64,000 nucleotides of DNA from Inhella inkyongensis (GCF_005952805.1 NZ_CP040709.1:3844001-3908000), one strand, 5' to 3'. Counted from the stretch's first letter, positions 27,345 to 36,642 are shown. The notes: a model not told the origin generated them from the letters alone. Translations and numbers: made by a program.

Positions 27345-28073
27345 ACAGGCACCCGCCGAAATCGTACCACAATAGTCAAGGACCTCCTAGGATTTTTTTG
27401 CCGCACCCAAGCAGACGTAGCTTTCGCGCTTGAGACCCGCAAAAGCCTTATGCAGCAAGGCGGGAGCCCAAGTTGTGGCGCCAGACTGACAGTCGACATC
27501 GAACAACCAACACGCTGAAAACCCGGCCACGGACCGGCGAAACGCCGGTCATCGGAACCGGCTCCCGGCGCTTCTTTGTTGGACTTAGCCGGACTCGCGA
27601 TCGGCCCTTCTTGCGCTCGCGAACGATGCCGCGGACCGGCGAGAGCACGGCCCCCCCCCTCGCCACTGTGTTGACGCTCCCCGACTACCCGAGGAGACTA
27701 GCGCCCAACGGTGACCGAACAGCGGCGATGTCCGGTCAATCCTAGACGCAATCATTCAAGGCCCGTCCAGGCAGTGCGTTAGCACCAGCACCTGGAGTAC
27801 ATGGAGCCAACGTCAGCGAACTCTAGGCCCGTCCACCGGCCGCATGACTTTCGAGTCCTGCGGGCCGTCGCCAGAGACCGGACCAACCACCGTTGGTCCG
27901 CATGGACGGACTGCACCTGGAGGAACCTGCTGATGGACACGACCTGACCCCTTTCTCGCCTTTCTCCCGAGCCCGTGACGGGCTCGGGTTCACGCATGTC
28001 TACACCACTGGGCTTCACACACCTTCCGCCCGGGCGTGGACTGTCTGGAACAGCAAAGACCTGAAAGATTTCC
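27345..28073. other. Non-coding left part of element B
   Basis: No gene I can support. The only clear structure is a perfect 10-bp hairpin at 27966-27988 (CCCGAGCCCG / CGGGCTCGGG) about 85 bp before the DUF927 start, which may act as an attenuator or a protein-binding site. Confidence 0.45.
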
Positions 28074-30386
28074 ATGAACCTGAATCAACACCTGCGTCGC
28101 CTGCGCAACGAGCGCAACCAAGCCAAGAAGCTGGTCGCCGAGAACGCGAGCGCACCCGCAACCGAGCTGCCGGCAGAGTCGGCACCGCACAGCGCTGCGA
28201 ACGACTCCGCCATCCCGCCTACCCATGACGTCGACGTCACCAGCACCCCGGCGGTGAACGACGAGGTCGCCTTCACCGCGCCGGAAGACGCTGCGCCCAT
28301 CGCCGCTGAAGCTCCGACCGACCAAGCCGACAGCCTGCCTACGCACCCCGCCGAAGCTGCCATCGCGCGCAAGACTGCCGACGCGGGCAACAAGACCACC
28401 CCGGTAAGAGCACGCACCACGCGCAAGGCCGAACGGCCCAGCGGCCCCAGCGCTGAACTGGGGAACGTCGAGCAGGCGTTCATCGCCAAGTATGGTCACC
28501 TCGTACCCGCCGGCTACGAGTTCAAGGGCCCGATCCTGTACGGTCCCGCGTCCGGAAGCGCGGCCCAGTCGACGGCGATCTGCATGAAGCCCATCGTCGG
28601 CACCGAGCTCCTCTCGGAAATCGTCAGCGGCTTCTCCGCGCTGAAGGCCGTGTACATCGACGTGGCCGGCAAGGAGCGCGAGATCCTGCTGCCGCTCACG
28701 GTCCTGGGTGCCAAGGATCCGGAAGCGACCCGCGTGCTGACCCAGGCAGGCATCCCGAAGCTGGAGAGCGGCATCTTCAGGTACCTGATGATCGTCGCCT
28801 CCAGCCGCAAGCTGCGCCGCCGCTACCTGCTGCGCAACCTGGGTTTCGCGTTCGACCCCACCGACAGGAAGTCGATGGTGTTCGCCACGCCTGCCGGGGT
28901 TCTGCGGGCCAGGGATGCCAGCTCGCCCACCACGGACACCCCGTTCAACGTCGACCAGAACCTGCAACTGCTGCTCGACGCGCCGAAGGAACAGGTCGAC
29001 CCGTTCGCTCCGTCGGGCACGCTCGCAGGCTGGCAAGCCATGATCGAAGGGGCGCGCGCCCACCACCTGGTCATCTTCGGCGTGTGCGCCGCCTTCGCCG
29101 GCCTCATCGCGCCGCTGCATGGTGGGGGCGGGGTCATCCTGCACCTCTGGGGCCGCAGCACTGGCGGCAAGACGACGGCGCTGCAGGCCAGCGCCAGCGT
29201 CATGGGCTGCGGTGCCGATCCGGCAACGGCGCGCGACGCCACGGTAATCATGCGGTGGAACACGACGAACGGCGGGCTGGAGATGATCGCGGCCACTCGC
29301 AGCGGGGTCTGTACGCAGCTCGACGAGCTGGGCGCACTCTTCGGCGAGATCGACCTCTACAACCCGACCTCGGGGCAAGGCCGCGCCCGGATGACCCGCC
29401 AGCTCGGGTTCGCCGAGATGCGGCGGTGGCTGCTGTTCGCGCTGAGTTCCGGCGAGATCTCGATGGCACAGCACTTCATGCTCGTGGCCAAGCGCAGGAT
29501 GAACCCCGGCGAGACGGCGCGCGGCGTCGACATCTCGGCCGACAAGATCGTCGACGCAAGCCCCGCAACCAACGACGAGATGAAGTCGATCTCCGAACTG
29601 GTCAAGGCCGGCTCGGCGATGCACTACGGCATCGCCGGCCCCACCTTCGCTCAGCGGCTCATGGACAAGTACCCTGACGCCGACGACCTGCATCGTGCCG
29701 TACAAGCACAGGTCGCGGCTTCCGAAGCCGAACTCCTCGCCCACCTCGATAAGCGCGAGATCGCGCTGACCGCGGTGCAGCGGCGCACGCTGCGGCACCT
29801 GGCGGGCGTACACGCTGCGGGCATGCTCGCGGAGCAGCTCGACGTGCTGCCCATCACCGCCGACGTAGTCAGGGCCGCTGTCGAAGCCACCGTGATGGCG
29901 TGGCTCGACCAGGACATGCCCGCCGACGACACGGAAGTCGCCATGAGTGCCATGCGCAACTACGCTCTGGAACACATGGCCGAGTTCCAAGACCTCGACT
30001 CGGACGAGCCGGCTGCCCGCCGCAGCTTCGGCCTGCGCCACCGCGGCCTCCTGCTGCTCAGCGCAGCGCAGTTCGAGGCGGCATGCGGTGACCTGGCCCC
30101 GTTCCAGGTCAAGCAGCTGCTGCGCGACAACGGCGTGCTGAAGACGGAATCGCCGGAGAAGCTCGTCTACCGGGTGACGAACCAGCGGCACGGCCTGCGG
30201 CAAGCTCCGTTCATCGCGCTTCGGTGGAGCCAGCTGTTCTCGGGCGATGAGACCGCCCAGACCGAGGGCGAAGCCAACGGGTCTTCCGGCCCGGGCGGCG
30301 AGGTCACTCCCGTCGCCTCCACCACGGCCGACGAGCAGCCGCAGCATCCGGCCAACGACGGGTACATGGACGACGAGGCGGCATGA
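28074..30386 (+). CDS. DUF927-domain ATPase of element B
   Basis: 770 residues. The first ~120 residues are an Ala/Pro/Thr-rich linker with little predicted fold. The DUF927 domain follows (about 240-560), with the P-loop in LWGRSTGGKTTALQ, a Walker B-like LDELGALFGE, and FALSSGEISM. The C-terminal part (VDISADKIVDASP ... RLMDKYPDADD) is as in DUF927 replication/helicase proteins of integrative elements. It takes the place held by DUF3631 in element A and is presumably needed for element replication. A strong terminator follows. Confidence 0.85.
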   Translation: MNLNQHLRRLRNERNQAKKLVAENASAPATELPAESAPHSAANDSAIPPTHDVDVTSTPAVNDEVAFTAPEDAAPIAAEAPTDQADSLPTHPAEAAIARKTADAGNKTTPVRARTTRKAERPSGPSAELGNVEQAFIAKYGHLVPAGYEFKGPILYGPASGSAAQSTAICMKPIVGTELLSEIVSGFSALKAVYIDVAGKEREILLPLTVLGAKDPEATRVLTQAGIPKLESGIFRYLMIVASSRKLRRRYLLRNLGFAFDPTDRKSMVFATPAGVLRARDASSPTTDTPFNVDQNLQLLLDAPKEQVDPFAPSGTLAGWQAMIEGARAHHLVIFGVCAAFAGLIAPLHGGGGVILHLWGRSTGGKTTALQASASVMGCGADPATARDATVIMRWNTTNGGLEMIAATRSGVCTQLDELGALFGEIDLYNPTSGQGRARMTRQLGFAEMRRWLLFALSSGEISMAQHFMLVAKRRMNPGETARGVDISADKIVDASPATNDEMKSISELVKAGSAMHYGIAGPTFAQRLMDKYPDADDLHRAVQAQVAASEAELLAHLDKREIALTAVQRRTLRHLAGVHAAGMLAEQLDVLPITADVVRAAVEATVMAWLDQDMPADDTEVAMSAMRNYALEHMAEFQDLDSDEPAARRSFGLRHRGLLLLSAAQFEAACGDLAPFQVKQLLRDNGVLKTESPEKLVYRVTNQRHGLRQAPFIALRWSQLFSGDETAQTEGEANGSSGPGGEVTPVASTTADEQPQHPANDGYMDDEAA

Positions 30387-30429
30387 ACGGCGCCCCGGCC
30401 TGTCGGCTGGGGCATTCCGATCGTGAAAC

Positions 30430-30810
30430 CTAGGGCTGGCTTGCCAGCCCTTTTTCATGCCCGGGCACCAGGCGCAGGCCCGCGGGGTCGGCGACGGCAA
30501 CGCCGCGCCCGTCCAGGAGTAGCACCCGCGCGGGCCGCCCGCGCCCGCGCTGAACGGCGATCAGTCTGGCCGCAGCCAGCCGAGCCAGTCCGTCGTAGGC
30601 GGCGTCTGGGGCGACACCGTGGGCGCGCAGCCGTGCCGGCTGGATGGCGAAGCTCGTCGACCGCTCTACTGCCGCTTGGGCCCAGAGAACGACACCGACC
30701 GTGAGCGACTTACCTGGCAAACGCGCGGCCGCGCGAAGCCATGTCGCCGGGATGGTCACGGGCGGCTCTGGCCGAAGACGGAGTCGCGTTGGGGGTGTGG
30801 CGTGGTTCAT
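30430..30810 (-). CDS. Hypothetical protein, possible winged-helix regulator (126 aa)
   Basis: Starts MNHATPPTRLRLRPEPP. The middle (VGVVLWAQAAVERS, LRAHGVAPDAAYDGLARLAAARLIAVQRGRGRPARVLLL) has the pattern of a winged helix: helix-helix, then a wing with basic residues. It converges on the DUF927 gene, and its last codons form part of that gene's terminator hairpin. A role in element regulation is an inference. Confidence 0.6.
   Translation of the reverse strand: MNHATPPTRLRLRPEPPVTIPATWLRAAARLPGKSLTVGVVLWAQAAVERSTSFAIQPARLRAHGVAPDAAYDGLARLAAARLIAVQRGRGRPARVLLLDGRGVAVADPAGLRLVPGHEKGLASQP
30432..30456 (+). terminator. Terminator after the DUF927 gene
   Basis: Stem AGGGCTGGC / GCCAGCCCT followed by TTTTT. 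It overlaps the 3' end of the opposing gene. A weaker hairpin (GCCCCGGCC / GGCTGGGGC) lies just before it at 30392-30413. Confidence 0.8.
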
Positions 30811-30995
30811 GCTGGGGCCTTAGCGAAGTCGACATGAGCCTGTTCAGGAAGCGCGCTTGAACTTCGATCAACGGGGCGGCTGAAGGAGAAAAGGGAGCCT
30901 CGCCTGATCTTGCCGGGCGCACTCCCATTTCTCCCTCCTTCCCCGGCTCTCACGTTTCCGTTCCGTCGGACGTTGCCAGCGCCTACCCCAAGCGG

Positions 30996-33164
30996 CTAGG
31001 TCAGCGCCGCAACGTCCCGGTACAGCTGCCGGAGGTGAACGTCCGACATGTCGAGGATCGGCTCGTACATGAAGGAGTTCAGGTGGATGTTCTCTGGCGT
31101 CATGAGCATCACGCGCTGCAGCACACGGATTCCGGTCAAGTCACCGGCGAAGTCTGTCCTGTACCGTCTCAGCAGCGCCGGAGTCTGGTTCGCAGTGATG
31201 TTGGCCACCCAGCCCGCATCGTTGATCTTTCCGACCATGAAGGACTCGGCCTTGAGCCGTGCTGCGATCGAGAGAACCACCTTGTTCTCGAAGTTGATGC
31301 CGTCGGCAGCATTCAAGCAACCTTGTGCTTCTGCATCGATCAAGGCGACCACACTAGCCGCTTGGTCTGGCGACTGGCCAGTGGAACCGAACAAACGCCC
31401 ATAGACCCCGTCCAGGTCGGCAACCGTGATCTGGCCCGACGCGGGCTTCCAGTGCAGCAGAGATGTCAAGAGCACGTAGTCAGGATCGCCGTCGCCCTTC
31501 GTGTACTCGATCAAGTTCCGCATGAACGGGATGCAGCCGATCTTGCTGCGGAGCTCCGTGTAGAACTGCGGCTTCCAGAGGTTCACGAACACGTTCTTGA
31601 TGCCGACCGCCTCCTGCAGGGCCACGCCGTCTGCCGTCTTGGACGCCATGAAGCAGTTGCTCCGATGAACCAGCCCTCGACTCTGGATCGTTCGGAAAAA
31701 GTCGAAGTTGTGGGTCAAGATCAACTGCTTGAAGCGAGGCGCCTCGGCAAGATCGGCGAGGTACTGAACGATTGCGTACTTGTTCTTGTAGTCGAACGAG
31801 TCGGCGATGTCGTCCACGACCAGGAGCGTTTCCTTCCCGCTCTGTCGCCGGACTTCGATGTCGAAGAGCATGTTCAAAACGTAGAACGCCTTCCTCTCGC
31901 CAGTGCTGAGCGTCTGGAGCAGCGCATCACGCGTTACCTCCACCTCTTGGTCGCCATCCTTGAACATGAAGCCCAGGCGCAGCACTGGCTCTTGGCCAAG
32001 CATCACCTCGACCTTGTTGACCGCCACCAGTCGGAACGGCACAACGAACCGATCGTTAAAGATGTCGATGACCGCTTGCCACTGAGTCCCCTCGCTTGCC
32101 GCCGCATCCCGAATCTCCTTGCTCCGGGCTGCAGCAGCCTGGACCTTGTCGAGAAGCTGTAGGTAGAGGTCGTAGTTCGTCTTGATGTAGGACTTCCAGA
32201 CCTTCTCCTTGAACGCCGGCAGGTTGGCGAGCTCAGGCAACAGGCCTTCGTGATCCTGCAGGTAGGCCTCGAAGTCGCGCAGGGTTGCGTTCTTCTGGAT
32301 CTGCTTTTCCAGGGCCTCGAACTTCTGGCGAAGACCGGCATCGTTGGTGATCTTTGCCTTCTCTTGCTTGATCAGCTCTTCGAGCTGGGCTTCGGAGGTG
32401 ATCTCGACGCGCTCTTCGCCGTTGAGGCTCACGGTGTGGTTAGCTTGGAAGAAGCCGTTGTCCTTCAACTGGCGGGCCACCATGGCCGCGTTGTAGTAGT
32501 TGAACGTTCCCTTCTTGAAGTACTTTGAAGCAGCCAGCAGCTCGTTGTACTTCTTGACGTAGTCATCGATGGCCGTCTTGAAGTCACCCGTCCCCAGAAA
32601 CGCCTGAACCTTCTCGTCCATGACCAGGTCATAGGGCACGTCCGCGAAAGGCGCGTCTGTCTGTTCCGCCAGCTCATCCTTGATGCGATTCAGCGCGACG
32701 TAGAACTTGTCGCCGCCCGCGGTGAAGGTCTCGGAGATTTCCTTCTCCACATCCCGCTTGGTCTTCGACGTCGCGCGAAGAGCCTTGATGAAGCCAGCCT
32801 TCGCTGCACTTGTGCCTGCGTGCAGAGCTTCGTACTCGTTGCGAAGCGCTTGGTTCACCAGCAAAGTGGAAGTCTCTTCGGTCTGGCCGGGGCTCTCCTC
32901 GTACGGGCGCAGCACGAGGATCGCGTCACCTGGTAGTCCGGCGCCTGTCTCGTCAGCCACGACGCGCGCAGTGACGCGATCTTGAAACACCCGATCTCTG
33001 GTGGCACTGCCCTTCGCGATGTCGTCGAAGGTGTTCGCTAGCGAACTCTTCATGGCACCGTTGGGCGCGTAGATGGCTACGGTCGTGTGGTTGCTGTAGT
33101 CCAGTACGGCGTCGAGCTTGCGGATGCCGTAGCAGTTCTCCAGCGCGATGCGCAGTTGCTGCAT
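30996..33164 (-). CDS. Large ABC/RecF-type ATPase of unknown role, candidate defence gene
   Basis: 722 residues, start with GGGAGAA upstream. The ATPase head is split as in SMC/RecF/AAA_13 proteins: a Walker A-like YAPNGAMKSSLANTF at ~32-46, a coiled middle (~100-350), the signature LSTGERKAFYVLNMLFDIE at ~419, Walker B ETLLVVDDIADSFD at ~445, and an H-loop LILTHNFDFF at ~481. The Gly before the Walker A Lys is Met, an unusual P-loop. The last ~220 residues have no recognised nuclease or membrane motif. It stands alone on the strand opposite to the backbone, as cargo does. Architecture recalls PrrC/RloC and OLD-like defence ATPases, but I cannot place it in any of them. Confidence 0.75.
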   Translation of the reverse strand: MQQLRIALENCYGIRKLDAVLDYSNHTTVAIYAPNGAMKSSLANTFDDIAKGSATRDRVFQDRVTARVVADETGAGLPGDAILVLRPYEESPGQTEETSTLLVNQALRNEYEALHAGTSAAKAGFIKALRATSKTKRDVEKEISETFTAGGDKFYVALNRIKDELAEQTDAPFADVPYDLVMDEKVQAFLGTGDFKTAIDDYVKKYNELLAASKYFKKGTFNYYNAAMVARQLKDNGFFQANHTVSLNGEERVEITSEAQLEELIKQEKAKITNDAGLRQKFEALEKQIQKNATLRDFEAYLQDHEGLLPELANLPAFKEKVWKSYIKTNYDLYLQLLDKVQAAAARSKEIRDAAASEGTQWQAVIDIFNDRFVVPFRLVAVNKVEVMLGQEPVLRLGFMFKDGDQEVEVTRDALLQTLSTGERKAFYVLNMLFDIEVRRQSGKETLLVVDDIADSFDYKNKYAIVQYLADLAEAPRFKQLILTHNFDFFRTIQSRGLVHRSNCFMASKTADGVALQEAVGIKNVFVNLWKPQFYTELRSKIGCIPFMRNLIEYTKGDGDPDYVLLTSLLHWKPASGQITVADLDGVYGRLFGSTGQSPDQAASVVALIDAEAQGCLNAADGINFENKVVLSIAARLKAESFMVGKINDAGWVANITANQTPALLRRYRTDFAGDLTGIRVLQRVMLMTPENIHLNSFMYEPILDMSDVHLRQLYRDVAALT

Positions 33165-33296
33165 GTTGTTCTCCCTGAAAGACCAGTGCAGCTTATCAAC
33201 GCATCGGTTGCGGGTCTTGAACTCATTTCATTGGCTCGGCTGAGTCGGGCGCGCCACACGCCCCCTCATGCCTCTCACCCAACCTCGGAGTACCAC

Positions 33297-33389
33297 GTGA
33301 CCCACACCAACATCCTCAACTGCAGCTTCCAGCACGCCGTCATGCCGCGTCAGGTGGACCTCACGGTCCACGTGCGCTGGCGACGCTGA
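33297..33389 (+). CDS. Very small protein (30 aa), GTG start
   Basis: GTG preceded by GGAG at 6 bases. The peptide THTNILNCSFQHAVMPRQV ends in a basic tail (HVRWRR). A hairpin terminator follows within 30 bp, giving a compact transcription unit. It shares THTN with the 40-residue protein at 34702. Coding status is uncertain. Confidence 0.4.
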   Translation: MTHTNILNCSFQHAVMPRQVDLTVHVRWRR

Positions 33390-33414
33390 CGCCCCGTCTC
33401 TACGCCACCTCTTC

Positions 33415-33451
33415 GCCCCCTTGGCCTTCGGGCCAAGGGGGCTTGTCTTTT
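33415..33451 (+). terminator. Strong hairpin terminator
   Basis: Perfect 12-bp stem GCCCCCTTGGCC / GGCCAAGGGGGC with a TTCG tetraloop, then TTGTCTTTT. Confidence 0.85.
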
Positions 33452-33480
33452 CTGCGATCCAACCATCAGGAGCCTGAACC

Positions 33481-34101
33481 ATGGCCAAGGTCCGCCACAC
33501 ACCCGAATCCCCCACTTCTCCCGTTCTCTACTTCCGCTTGCGACAAGGCAAGGCGGCCAAGCTGAGCCCTCACGCCAAGGGCGAGGTGACCTACGACGTG
33601 TTGACCGATGCCCAGCGGTCTGACGTGTTCATCTCGATCTGCAGTGCAGCGTCGAGCGCGTACTTCAGTTCCCAGCCCATCTCGGTCTCTGCTGTTGAGT
33701 CGGTCGTCACCAGCCTGCCTGTGGACAAAGCCATCTCGGCAAACTCCTTCAAGCACCTCTACGTCAACCGGTCAGTCAACAACCCTGGCTTCCTGGCTTG
33801 CGCGTTGGTCGGTGAAGCGCTGCTCGGCCGTGTGCCCGACAAGGCACACGGCATGGTGAACCAGGGGAACTGGGGGGTATGGAAGGACACCTGCTTGGCG
33901 TCCTTCACCGATGACCTTGAAGTGGTGACCTTCGGACCGAAGGCGAACGGTGAGGCTGAGTCGGCAGCCCCAGCCATCGACACCCGGGATGACGCCGCCA
34001 CGGCGCAGCTGGCCGAGCAGCTGGGGGAAGAGGGGGAAACGGGGAAGGCCGGCGCTGCCGCCAAGGGCAAGGCACGTCGGCGCGGCAAGGCTCAGGAATG
34101 A
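33481..34101 (+). CDS. Hypothetical backbone protein of element B (206 aa)
   Basis: Starts MAKVRHTPESP with CAGGAG upstream. The folded part (1-150) contains FISICSAASSAYFSSQPISV and SFKHLYVNRSVNNPGFLACALV; the tail is low-complexity Ala/Glu/Lys. No domain recognised. Its stop overlaps the next start by 4 bp, so it is co-translated with the 172-residue protein. Genes of this type sit between replication ATPase and integrase in related elements. Confidence 0.65.
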   Translation: MAKVRHTPESPTSPVLYFRLRQGKAAKLSPHAKGEVTYDVLTDAQRSDVFISICSAASSAYFSSQPISVSAVESVVTSLPVDKAISANSFKHLYVNRSVNNPGFLACALVGEALLGRVPDKAHGMVNQGNWGVWKDTCLASFTDDLEVVTFGPKANGEAESAAPAIDTRDDAATAQLAEQLGEEGETGKAGAAAKGKARRRGKAQE

Positions 34102-34616
34102 CCACCGCGCTCGCTGGCTGGGTGGCGCGGGTCCGTGCCTGCGACATCGCCAGGGCGGGCATCGAGCTGCAAGGGGCGCCGCCCACATCGGTCGAGGCCT
34201 TCGCCCGCGAGTTCGGCGTCAACCTGGGGCAGGTCACCGCATGCTTGCAGCTGCTGGTGGACGGACCACACCTGCTGTTCGTTGGCGCCCCGGTCGTCAT
34301 CGCGGCCTACTCTGCGCGGGCGGGGACGTTCCGTGTCAGCTTCGACGGTGAGGCGCCTCCAGACCTCGCCTCGCTCGACGTTCCTGCCGCCGGCACCTGG
34401 CTGACGGTCGCCGCTGCCGAAGCTGGCGAGCTTCCAGCCGCAGCACCCCACTGGGCGGTGATGACGCTGGGGCCACGCGGCCCCAGTGGCATCAACGCGG
34501 GTGCCGCTGCCACGCTGCGCCGGTACATGACCGACCGTGCCTCGCTCGACCCCTTCGAGCTTCGCACTGCACAGGCGTTCTGGGCCTGTGCGGACCACTG
34601 CCTGGACGGACGCTGA
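34098..34616 (+). CDS. Hypothetical backbone protein of element B (172 aa)
   Basis: Overlaps the preceding gene by ATGA. Starts MTTALAGWVARVRACDIARA; an early stretch (TSVEAFAREFGVNLGQVTACLQLLV) looks like a helix-turn-helix, followed by Ala/Pro-rich sequence. Possibly a DNA-binding helper protein of the element; not recognised. Confidence 0.6.
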   Translation: MTTALAGWVARVRACDIARAGIELQGAPPTSVEAFAREFGVNLGQVTACLQLLVDGPHLLFVGAPVVIAAYSARAGTFRVSFDGEAPPDLASLDVPAAGTWLTVAAAEAGELPAAAPHWAVMTLGPRGPSGINAGAAATLRRYMTDRASLDPFELRTAQAFWACADHCLDGR

Positions 34617-34651
34617 CCGTCCGCAAGCGCGCTTCTCCCACTTCTCCGCAT

Positions 34652-34680
34652 CGCCCTGTGGGCATCAAGCCCACGGGGCG
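34652..34680 (+). terminator. Hairpin after the two backbone genes
   Basis: CGCCCTGTGGGC / GCCCACGGGGCG with a 5-nt loop and one non-Watson-Crick pair. There is no T run, so it may be a processing or attenuation hairpin instead of a terminator. Confidence 0.5.
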
Positions 34681-34701
34681 CTCGCACACATGGAGCACTT
34701 C

Positions 34702-34824
34702 ATGCAAACGAACCCGTTCCCCTGGACCCACACCAACTGCCCGCAGGCACATGTCTGCGTACGCGCCGGGCTGCACCGCCCCCATCGCTGCCGCCGCTGC
34801 AGTCCCGTCCGGCTGGAGGACTGA
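34702..34824 (+). CDS. Small Cys/His-rich protein (40 aa)
   Basis: MQTNPFPWTHTNCPQAH... has Cys13, Cys19, Cys30, Cys33 with several His, a possible small zinc-binding knot, then a basic patch (HRCRRC). GGAG is placed 6 bases before the ATG, and the stop is 1 bp before the next ATG, which supports real translation. Confidence 0.5.
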   Translation: MQTNPFPWTHTNCPQAHVCVRAGLHRPHRCRRCSPVRLED

Positions 34825-34825
34825 C

Positions 34826-35026
34826 ATGACCCGCCAGTCGCATGGCGGGCGCAAGCCCATCGATCCCGCAGTCGCCGACGCCGTTGCTGGCCTCAACGCG
34901 GACCAAGCCGAGTTCTTCGAGGAGCGGGCTGCGGTCATGGAGTTCGACGGCGGCCTCCGCCGGCAGGACGCCGAGCGCGAGGCACTTGCCCAGACGCGCC
35001 GGCACTTCGGCCTACCGACGGGCTGA
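34826..35026 (+). CDS. Small conserved protein with EERAAV-EFD motif (66 aa)
   Basis: Starts MTRQSHGGRKPIDP with CTGGAGGA upstream. The motif EERAAVMEFDGGLRRQDAE is the counterpart of the element A protein at 20230-20418. The sequence is acidic and helical. It is probably a backbone protein of this class of tRNA-integrating elements; biochemical role unknown. Confidence 0.7.
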   Translation: MTRQSHGGRKPIDPAVADAVAGLNADQAEFFEERAAVMEFDGGLRRQDAEREALAQTRRHFGLPTG

Positions 35027-35405
35027 GCGGGCCCACGTCCTGCCGGAAACCCCGGCGATGACCCGGCGAGCTCAAACGCCGGGCGGCTACGCGCACGGGT
35101 GACTTCGGATCAACCCGCACGGCTGCTTGGGCCATGCGGGGCGGCGTGGTCCAGCGAACAGCCGAGACACGCGGATTTGGCAGTCGGGCGCCGGGCTCCC
35201 GGTGCTCCCCGTTCTCCCATCGCCGCTGCCGGCTTGCATGCCAGACGTAGTCCGCGTGCTTCGCATCGCGCCGGCTCCCTTTTCGCCGAGGTAACTCCAA
35301 CACACCATTAGCGAATGGCGCCGTCAGGCGCCTCGCCTCCACGCAGCCGCGCCGGTCACCAGCCGGGGCGGCTGTTCTTTTTTCTGATCCGTAGAGGCAA
35401 CTTTC
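35027..35405. other. Non-coding region before the element B integrase
   Basis: No gene. It contains a terminator-like hairpin at 35345-35383 (AGCCGCGCCGG / CCGGGGCGGCT then TTCTTTTTT), a small hairpin GGCGCC-GTCA-GGCGCC near 35324, and a 13-bp stretch GACACGCGGATTT at 35166-35178 identical to the inner part of the att sites. Confidence 0.5.
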
Positions 35406-36632
35406 ATGACCACGACTACCGAAGAATCGACCACGCGTCGGCCCACCCGCTTCAACTTCACGATGCGCGCACTCGCCGCGCTGCCGGCGCACGACGCGAA
35501 CGCAGCCGGCAAGGCCACCGAGTACTCCGACACGGGCGTGGTCGGGCTCAAGCTGGCGGTCGGCCGTGGTGGTCTGAAGACCTTCTGGTTCCGCTACCTG
35601 GCCCACGGTCGTAGGCGTGCCGCACGCATCGGCCAGTTCCCCGGGATCGACCTCGCGCAAGCCCGTCAGACGGCGCAGGAGATGCGCGCCATCGTCGACC
35701 GCGGCGGCGATCCGCTCAACGAGCGCGATCGCCGCAAGGCCATGCCGACCTTCGAGGAGTTCGTCAGGGACGAGTACCTGCCGTTCGCCAAGCAGATGGG
35801 CAAGAAGTCGGTGGCGGATGACGAGGCGAAGCTCAGGATGTACCTAGTCCCCAAGCTGGGCAAGCTGAGGCTGTCAGACATCAAAAAGCGCGACATCCAG
35901 GAGCACCACGCAGCCATGACGCAGACCCACGCACGGGCCACGGCCAACAGGCACCTGGCCCTGCTCAGCGCCATCTTCCGCAGGGCCGTAGAGTGGGAGC
36001 GCGTCGACACCAACCCCTGCCAGGGAGTCGCCCAGCACAAGGAGACCAACGGCCGGGAAACGTTCCTCAGCCCAGAGCAGTGCGCCGCGCTGTTCGCCGC
36101 CATGGCGGACGATCCCAACCAGACCGCGGTGGCCGCGCTGAAGCTGCTGCTGATGACCGGCGCGCGGCGCGACGAGGCCCTGAAGGCACGCTGGGAGCAA
36201 GTCGACCTGCAGCGCGGTACCTGGCTCATTCCGACGACCAAGAGCGGGCGGGCCAGAACGGTGGTGCTCAGCAGGCAGGCGATCGAACTGCTGCAGGCTC
36301 AGCCGAGCCGCGGGACCGAGGGCTGGGTGTTCCCGGGCCGCGATCCCAGCAAGCCGCTCCATGACCCGCGCAAGACCTTTCTTCGGTGCCTCGCGAAGGC
36401 CAACATCAAAGGGGCCGTCCAGGTGAGGATTCATGACCTCCGGCACACGGCCGCGTCACTTATGGTTTCGCAAGGAATTTCTTTGTTTTTAGTGCAAAAA
36501 ATGCTTGGCCACAGCGCCCCGACCATGACGCAGCGGTACTCGCACCTCGCCGATGACCCGCTGCGTGCGGCGGCGCAGAGCGTTGGCGACGCCATCGAGG
36601 CCGCCATCGCGCCAGCCGCGCAAGCAGCATGA
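35406..36632 (+). CDS. int: P4-type tyrosine recombinase (integrase) of element B
   Basis: 408 residues. The N-terminal arm-binding domain of P4-like integrases (GLKLAVGRGGLKTFWFRY, IGQFPGIDLAQAR) is present. The catalytic residues are Arg in MTGARRDEAL, His-x-x-Arg in IHDLRHTAAS, MLGHSAPTM, and Tyr in TQRYSHL. The start follows GTAGAGG. A terminator follows. It recombines the tRNA-Phe att sites; a restriction cargo lies between it and the right att. Confidence 0.93.
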   Translation: MTTTTEESTTRRPTRFNFTMRALAALPAHDANAAGKATEYSDTGVVGLKLAVGRGGLKTFWFRYLAHGRRRAARIGQFPGIDLAQARQTAQEMRAIVDRGGDPLNERDRRKAMPTFEEFVRDEYLPFAKQMGKKSVADDEAKLRMYLVPKLGKLRLSDIKKRDIQEHHAAMTQTHARATANRHLALLSAIFRRAVEWERVDTNPCQGVAQHKETNGRETFLSPEQCAALFAAMADDPNQTAVAALKLLLMTGARRDEALKARWEQVDLQRGTWLIPTTKSGRARTVVLSRQAIELLQAQPSRGTEGWVFPGRDPSKPLHDPRKTFLRCLAKANIKGAVQVRIHDLRHTAASLMVSQGISLFLVQKMLGHSAPTMTQRYSHLADDPLRAAAQSVGDAIEAAIAPAAQAA

Positions 36633-36642
36633 CGACTTGAAC

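Noticed and set aside
27990..30500. 836-codon minus-strand frame opposite the DUF927 gene
   Set aside because: No motif or ribosome site; the plus strand carries a complete P-loop ATPase.
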